10,542 nt of DNA from an uncultured Ruminiclostridium sp. GTDB lineage: Bacteria; Bacillota; Clostridia; Oscillospirales; Ruminococcaceae. The notes beneath the pieces are model-generated. The model had not been told where the DNA came from. It saw only the letters and a program-made list of their open reading frames with translations, and did not search any database. A program made the position numbers and the translations under genes. The stretch is taken from NCBI GenBank assembly GCA_934462775.1, contig CAKSIR010000083.1, forward strand, positions 1 through 10,542, in the 5' to 3' direction. Position 1 is the stretch's first letter. Each line of letters begins with the position of its first letter. Shown here one piece after another: positions 7,356-10,542 of the stretch.

Positions 7356-7607
7356 TTAGCCAATTGTGAAAATATTGTTGATTGCATTTGTGATTGCCGG
7401 GATAAGGGTATCCTTGAATACAAAAACCAGTGCGCCGATTATAACCACGCCGAGAACAATGCCGCCGATAATCCATACAGCCTTATCTGTGTGTTCTGAA
7501 GCGCCGTCGGTTTCGGTCAGCCTGGCAGCCATTGCGGCGCAGGCAGTTTCTGCTCCCAAAACAATCTTGTTCTTTTTATTTTTGATTTTCTCAAATAAAT
7601 TTTTCAT
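7356..7607 (-). CDS. Small single-helix membrane protein (DUF6133-like), pilin candidate
   Basis: This 83-residue protein has a Lys-rich N-terminus (MKNLFEKIKNKKNK), an Ala-rich segment, one hydrophobic helix at about 43-64 and a short tail (KDTLIPAITNAINNIFTIG). The helix-plus-tail is like DUF6133 proteins of clostridial conjugative elements (xDTxLPxxTxxIxxxF), though I recall that family from memory only. A Gly-Ala at residues 35-36 precedes the helix, loosely like a Flp prepilin site, but the +5 residue is Thr rather than Glu, so the match is poor. It has a strong AAGGAGA ribosome binding site and is followed by a stable hairpin, both consistent with high expression of a structural subunit. 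Function is not established. Confidence 0.7.
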   Translation of the reverse strand: MKNLFEKIKNKKNKIVLGAETACAAMAARLTETDGASEHTDKAVWIIGGIVLGVVIIGALVFVFKDTLIPAITNAINNIFTIG

Positions 7608-7625
7608 TTTGATTCTCCTTTTGAT

Positions 7626-7691
7626 TTAAGTTGTGAATATACTTTTTAAGCGGAAAGTGTACCTTGGCGGGGCTCTGACAAGCTTTTTCAT
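7626..7691 (-). CDS. Small basic 21-codon ORF
   Basis: The ATG at 7691-7689 opens a 21-residue frame ending in TAA at 7628-7626. The peptide is strongly basic, with six Lys/Arg and no acidic residue (MKKLVRAPPRYTFRLKSIFTT). GGGAGG lies seven bases upstream at 7699-7704, an excellent ribosome binding site, and it follows the VirB2-like stop by 13 bases. It fills an otherwise oddly long gap in an operon of overlapping genes. It may be a real small protein, a leader peptide that tunes translation of the 83-residue protein 18 bases downstream, or the remnant of a decayed gene. I do not recognise it. Confidence 0.45.
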   Translation of the reverse strand: MKKLVRAPPRYTFRLKSIFTT

Positions 7692-7704
7692 TTTACTTCC
7701 TCCC

Positions 7705-7995
7705 TTAAGCGGCTACATAATAGCCGACGATAAGATTGATAATAACCGACGCTAACACGCCTATAAGCGTTGATACCACGGCGGTTGTTATTCTCTTAGT
7801 CCAATCGCTTTTTTCGTTAGGCTCTGCTCCGCTGCGGCGGATTGCAAAATACGCAATGAAAAGTGCGCCTGTAATCGGAACGATTACATACAGCCAATTA
7901 AGAATGTCTGTAAGCAAATTAGCCGTTCCGGTTGCTATCGTGCTGCTGCTAAACCCTCCGGCAGCTTCAAGCAGCTTAAAATAAATGCGATTCAC
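7705..7995 (-). CDS. VirB2/TrbC-like (Mbov_0395-type) small pilin-like protein
   Basis: This 96-residue protein has an amphipathic start, then two hydrophobic helices (about 30-52 and 69-93) joined by a polar loop (RRSGAEPNEKSDWTKR). The GTANLLTDILNWLYVIVPITG segment is typical of small VirB2-like pilin proteins of Firmicute and mycoplasma conjugative elements. In T4SS the VirB2 subunit forms the extracellular pilus; in Gram-positive systems its role is less clear. The start is GTG at 7995, with AGGAGGA eight bases upstream; its GTGA overlaps the VirD4 stop by 4 bases. It thus directly follows the coupling protein gene, the same order seen in many Gram-positive conjugation modules. Confidence 0.78.
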   Translation of the reverse strand: MNRIYFKLLEAAGGFSSSTIATGTANLLTDILNWLYVIVPITGALFIAYFAIRRSGAEPNEKSDWTKRITTAVVSTLIGVLASVIINLIVGYYVAA

Positions 7996-10097
7996 CCAAA
8001 AAATCCTCCTTCCTTTTTAAAGTTGTATTTTTTCCAAATGCCCCAAAGCTGAACTTCCTCGCTTTTTCTTGCAGAGAGCTTTCGTTTCTGCTGTGAAAGC
8101 ATTATGAAACCAATATTGTGCTTTTTGCTCCCAAGTCCGAGCAGCTTGTTAAATATACATTGGGACAGGTCGGGCAGCTCGGTTATAGCAGGGTATTCCT
8201 GAGCCGTTGAAACAAGCAAATACGGCGATTTGATACGTCCTATTTCATCGGCTGTAAGAAGATTTCTGCCGATGAGGTTGACGTTTACGCTCCTCGATGA
8301 TTCGCTTCTGCGCTGAGTGCTGCTGCCTGTGCTTGCGCCCGATGTCGTGTATTGTCCAAGACGTTTTGATAAATCCTCACGGGTTTCGCTGTCTGAGCTT
8401 GCAAGATAAACCCATGTGGAGCAGTTTCCTTTTATAATCCCTGTTACGTCTTTCTGATACTTGGCTGTAAGCTGATTGAAATCCTGAATAAACAGGTTAA
8501 AGCGTATTCCGTATCCTCTGCCTACGGTCAGCATGGTTTCAAACCCATTTATCTTTGCAAAATTGCCGAACTCGTCAAGGACAAAATTTGTTCTCAGGGC
8601 AAGTCGGTTACCGTTTTGTTTGGCATTAGTCACAAGCTCATTGTAAATCTGAGATACATACATCGTTACGATGGGATAGTATTTAGTGGATTGGTCGGGC
8701 AAAATAAAAAACAGCGCTGATTTTTTCTTTCCTAAATCGGAAAAAGAAAAGTCGCTGTCTTTCGTCATATTATATATTTCCTGTGTTATAAACAGGCGAA
8801 GCGTTGTAAGAGCAGATGTGTAAAAGCTGCCTGCCGTCTTTGATGGAGCAACAGATGAAATTCCAAGCAGCGGTTTTGCCGGATGATTTTCGGGCAGCTG
8901 AGCAACATACATTATGATAGGCTTAAACGAGGTCTGTCCCATTTTAACGTCCTTGCACATTTCAGCTATAAACCAATATACATTGGTTAAATTCTGATAT
9001 TGGGGCTTGTCCATGTTATCATAAACAACGCACAATATCGCCGCCGCAAGAATTGACATTTCGCCGTTCGTCCATATAGGCTCAGCACGTTCCGCTTTTT
9101 CCACTATGAAGCTTGTTAAATCCCATGCCTCAGATTGCGCTTTGGATATATCTCCTGCTTTTACCGCGTCAATCACAAGCTGTAAAGGATTGTAGTGCGA
9201 CGAAAGCTCCGGGTTCTCAAAATCAAGGCAGATGACGTTATAATCAAGCTCCTTCAGTATTTGATTTGTATAGGCGAAAAGCTCTCCTTTGGGGTCGGTT
9301 GCAATAATACTTTCTCCCGCAAGAGCAAGGGACATAATCGACTGTATAACCAATCTCCTTGACTTGCCTGCGCCCGTTTGTCCGAGAATTAAAATATGTA
9401 CATCATCGTCTATCATGTAAAAACGTTCTTTGCCATGATTTTTATCATGTCCGAGAACAATTCCTGCCGCAGGGATATATGTGTTGTCATTTGGCTTTGA
9501 AGCCGTATTACTATTGTTTTTAGAAAAAGAATAATTACTGAAATTTATTGGGATTTTATGCTTCAGACTTAACCACAAGTCCTGAAGCTTCCACATAACT
9601 TTTATTCTGTATTTTGCAATTGAATTATCCTTTGCAGCGTAATTTTCCGCTTCATCATAAAGCCGCCTGCCGCAGCTCATCAATCTTTGTATAAGCTCGT
9701 TATCTTCATCTATTGTATATGAGGTCATGCTTGAGCTTTTTCTGATTTCCTTTTTTGTAAGAAACCTTGCAGTGCCATGCTGTCCCTCTCCTGCAGGAGC
9801 AGGGATTTTTATTTTATCGGTAATTTTAAGCTGCTCGGTTTTGTAGTTTTTTCCCTCTGTTATTACAACAAAGGCGGCAAGCAGCAATACAATTCCCTCC
9901 ATGCAAAGAAACATTTTTCGGCAGCTGTCAACCTCAGATATTCGATTTATGCATTGGCTCAGCGGCAGCGGAGTAATCATAGTCTGTTTGTCTTTGTCGG
10001 AGAAAAAGCTGTCCAGTGTTCCGCTTAGAAAAACAGCCGCAACACTTAGTATTGCGGCTACGGTTATTCCGAAGATAATACGTTTTGTCAAACTCAT
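7992..10097 (-). CDS. VirD4/TraG-type conjugative coupling ATPase
   Basis: This 701-residue protein recruits DNA-relaxase or protein substrates to a type IV secretion channel. Two N-terminal membrane helices (about 5-26 and 62-80) anchor it. The motif HGTARFLTKKEI (107-118) opens the VirD4 domain, Walker A GQTGAGKS is at 239-246, IIATDPKGEL at 264-273 and the Walker B region FVLDEFGNF at 505-513 with Asp508-Glu509. Further TraG markers are VGRGYGIRFNLFIQDFNQL (525-543) and a Ser/Thr-rich stretch (584-603). About 90 residues (119-210) lie between the GTAR motif and GIVLG, where the family usually has a short linker. The ATG has a GGGAGG ribosome binding site and lies 17 bases after the repressor stop. 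Its last codons (KKEGGFFG) also carry the ribosome binding site of the next gene. Confidence 0.95.
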   Translation of the reverse strand: MSLTKRIIFGITVAAILSVAAVFLSGTLDSFFSDKDKQTMITPLPLSQCINRISEVDSCRKMFLCMEGIVLLLAAFVVITEGKNYKTEQLKITDKIKIPAPAGEGQHGTARFLTKKEIRKSSSMTSYTIDEDNELIQRLMSCGRRLYDEAENYAAKDNSIAKYRIKVMWKLQDLWLSLKHKIPINFSNYSFSKNNSNTASKPNDNTYIPAAGIVLGHDKNHGKERFYMIDDDVHILILGQTGAGKSRRLVIQSIMSLALAGESIIATDPKGELFAYTNQILKELDYNVICLDFENPELSSHYNPLQLVIDAVKAGDISKAQSEAWDLTSFIVEKAERAEPIWTNGEMSILAAAILCVVYDNMDKPQYQNLTNVYWFIAEMCKDVKMGQTSFKPIIMYVAQLPENHPAKPLLGISSVAPSKTAGSFYTSALTTLRLFITQEIYNMTKDSDFSFSDLGKKKSALFFILPDQSTKYYPIVTMYVSQIYNELVTNAKQNGNRLALRTNFVLDEFGNFAKINGFETMLTVGRGYGIRFNLFIQDFNQLTAKYQKDVTGIIKGNCSTWVYLASSDSETREDLSKRLGQYTTSGASTGSSTQRRSESSRSVNVNLIGRNLLTADEIGRIKSPYLLVSTAQEYPAITELPDLSQCIFNKLLGLGSKKHNIGFIMLSQQKRKLSARKSEEVQLWGIWKKYNFKKEGGFFG
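8004..8010 (-). promoter_or_regulatory. RBS fixing the GTG start of the VirB2-like gene
   Basis: AGGAGGA lies eight bases before GTG at 7995 and sits inside the 3' end of the VirD4-type gene, where it encodes part of the Lys-Glu-Gly-Gly tail. It decides the GTG start and implies coupling between the coupling protein and the pilin-like protein. Confidence 0.75.
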
Positions 10098-10114
10098 ATA
10101 AACCTCCCAAACAT

Positions 10115-10336
10115 TTAATTGTTGTATTCCCTTTGGGCAATATACGCTCTTTTCATTTCGTCGAGAGAAAGTCCTAACGCTTCGCTTATGTCTATAATAA
10201 GCTCGAAGCGAGGATTTTTTATCAGCCCGTTTTCAAGGTGGTGCAGAGTTGAAACAGGGTGATTTGTAATCTTGGACAATCTGTAAATAGAAATTCCCAA
10301 GGAAATTCTTTTGGATTTTATCAATTCAGATAACAT
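10115..10336 (-). CDS. XRE-family HTH transcriptional regulator
   Basis: This 73-residue protein is almost entirely a Cro/C1-type helix-turn-helix domain. Helix one is LSELIKSKRISLG, then the turn and recognition region ISIYRLSKITNHPVSTLHHLENG (15-37), then NPRFELIIDISEALGLSLDEM (41-61), the usual end of an XRE domain. There is no C-terminal sensor or peptidase domain. It is the first gene of the long minus-strand operon, 17 bases before the VirD4-type gene, and just downstream of the AT-rich control region, so it probably represses or times expression of the whole transfer/pilus operon and of itself. The ribosome binding site is weak (GAAAGG, 11 bases before ATG), which fits low-level production of a repressor. 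Confidence 0.88.
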   Translation of the reverse strand: MLSELIKSKRISLGISIYRLSKITNHPVSTLHHLENGLIKNPRFELIIDISEALGLSLDEMKRAYIAQREYNN

Positions 10337-10339
10337 AAT

Positions 10340-10368
10340 TTGACAAACCTTTCGTTTAGTGATAATAT
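10340..10368 (+). promoter_or_regulatory. Candidate divergent promoter with extended -10
   Basis: On the plus strand, a perfect TTGACA (10340-10345) lies 17 bases before TAATAT (10363-10368), which is preceded by TGA, an extended -10. Its -10 overlaps that of the candidate operon promoter on the other strand. A transcript would run right and be antisense to the partial gene at 10404-10541. It could be a small regulatory RNA promoter or chance in AT-rich DNA. Confidence 0.35.
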
Positions 10369-10389
10369 ATAAGCATAAGCAACTGTTGA
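10362..10389 (-). promoter_or_regulatory. Candidate operon promoter
   Basis: On the minus strand, TCAACA (10389-10384) and TATTAT (10367-10362) are separated by 16 bases, matching a sigma-A promoter at 4/6 and 5/6 positions. The start would fall near 10355, about 18 bases before the repressor ATG. It is the only promoter-like site in a gap before the operon. It is a prediction by eye. Confidence 0.45.
10372..10383 (+). repeat. 12-bp direct repeat, copy 1
   Basis: AGCATAAGCAAC occurs here, within the promoter region of the operon, and again exactly at 10477-10488, 105 bases away. Copy 1 lies between the candidate -35 and -10 of the operon promoter, a natural operator position. Copy 2 falls inside the partial coding frame, so the pairing could be coincidental. 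Confidence 0.5.
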
Positions 10390-10403
10390 TCGCTTCATGT
10401 TTT

Positions 10404-10541
10404 TCAGCATCGCACTCCGCTGAAATAGTTAATCATTTGATCTATCGTGACTGTGCCTGTAATGTAAAGTAGAAATAGCATAAGCAACAAAAGACCAATA
10501 TCTACTAAAATATACGTCACATACGATTTCCAATCGTTATC
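10404..10541 (-). CDS. C-terminal end of an unidentified membrane protein (partial)
   Basis: A minus-strand frame is open from the right edge for 45 codons and stops with TGA at 10406-10404. The peptide begins DNDWKSYVTY and has one hydrophobic helix (ILVDIGLLLLMLFLLYI, about residues 11-27), then a short polar tail (TIDQMINYFSGVRC). The composition looks like a genuine membrane protein terminus, and the strand agrees with the operon. Its start and most of its length are outside the window, so no function can be given. A 45-codon open frame could still arise by chance, so the call is tentative. The gap to the repressor gene is 67 bases with no clear terminator. Confidence 0.5.
   Translation of the reverse strand, partial: DNDWKSYVTYILVDIGLLLLMLFLLYITGTVTIDQMINYFSGVRC
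10477..10488 (+). repeat. 12-bp direct repeat, copy 2
   Basis: Exact second copy of AGCATAAGCAAC; see the copy at 10372. It lies within the membrane-helix codons of the partial gene at the right edge. Confidence 0.5.
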
Positions 10542-10542
10542 G

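Larger units (their letters stand above)
1..10336 (-). other. Single long T4SS-Tad operon, likely part of a conjugative element
   Basis: From the repressor to the left edge all genes share one strand. Most junctions are overlaps (4, 4, 4, 16 and 1 bases) or gaps of 1 to 17 bases. The exceptions are the region between 7356 and 7297, with a hairpin, and the 97 bases between 7607 and 7705, which contain the 21-codon ORF. No intrinsic terminator with a U tract was found. The association of VirD4, VirB6-like and VirB3-like genes with a Tad cluster suggests an integrative conjugative element or a related plasmid; no ends are present. Confidence 0.65.

Noticed and set aside
7282..7476. Minus-strand 64-codon frame overlapping the 83-residue gene and the hairpin
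   Set aside because: It is out of frame with the 83-residue gene, which has a strong RBS and a sensible membrane helix, and its translation is Arg/Asn-rich shadow sequence.
10402..10425. 7-bp inverted repeat TTTCAGC/GCTGAAA with a 10-base loop, possible terminator
   Set aside because: The stem is short and its loop long; on the minus strand only a run of A follows and on the plus strand no T tract. It also overlaps the TGA of the partial gene. Probably chance.
1..10542. CRISPR array, tRNA, rRNA or insertion sequence
   Set aside because: No regularly spaced repeats, no cloverleaf or rRNA-like segment and no transposase or terminal inverted repeats were seen.

Overview
The window is a densely packed stretch of accessory DNA, most likely from a Clostridia-class Firmicute (a Ruminococcaceae/Oscillospiraceae or Lachnospiraceae type gut anaerobe). 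The grounds are strong AGGAGG ribosome binding sites, low-to-moderate GC by eye, and closest resemblance to protein families of clostridial integrative and conjugative elements. Taxon and element type are inferences; no relaxase, integrase or attachment site is visible.

Every convincing gene lies on the minus strand, so the window reads from right to left as one transcription unit, mostly with overlaps or gaps under about 20 bases. At the right edge is the C-terminal end of an unidentified membrane protein (10404-10541). A short AT-rich control region (10337-10403) follows, with promoter-like hexamers on both strands. Next comes a 73-residue XRE-type repressor that heads the operon.

The first half of the operon (10097-5908) looks like the core of a conjugative type IV secretion system. 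It has a VirD4/TraG coupling ATPase, a small two-helix VirB2/pilin-like protein, a 21-codon basic small ORF, an 83-residue single-helix protein (DUF6133-like), a polytopic VirB6/TrbL-like channel protein, a second two-helix VirB2-like protein and a PrgI/VirB3-like protein.

The second half (5923-1) is a nearly complete Tad (tight adherence)/Flp pilus machine. It has a TadV-type prepilin peptidase, CpaB/RcpC, a TadZ/CpaE-like ParA relative with a degenerate P-loop, the TadA/CpaF ATPase, the TadB- and TadC-like platform proteins, a DUF4320/TadE-like pseudopilin and a second pseudopilin-like protein cut by the left edge.

The notable point is the joining of these two machines in one translationally coupled operon. 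A VirB4 ATPase would normally follow the VirB3/PrgI gene; here that slot holds the Tad genes. A plausible reading is a conjugation or export apparatus in which a Tad pilus, powered by TadA/CpaF, supplies the extracellular appendage while VirD4/VirB6/VirB3 provide substrate recruitment and the membrane pore. That functional reading is inference; the gene content and order are seen directly.
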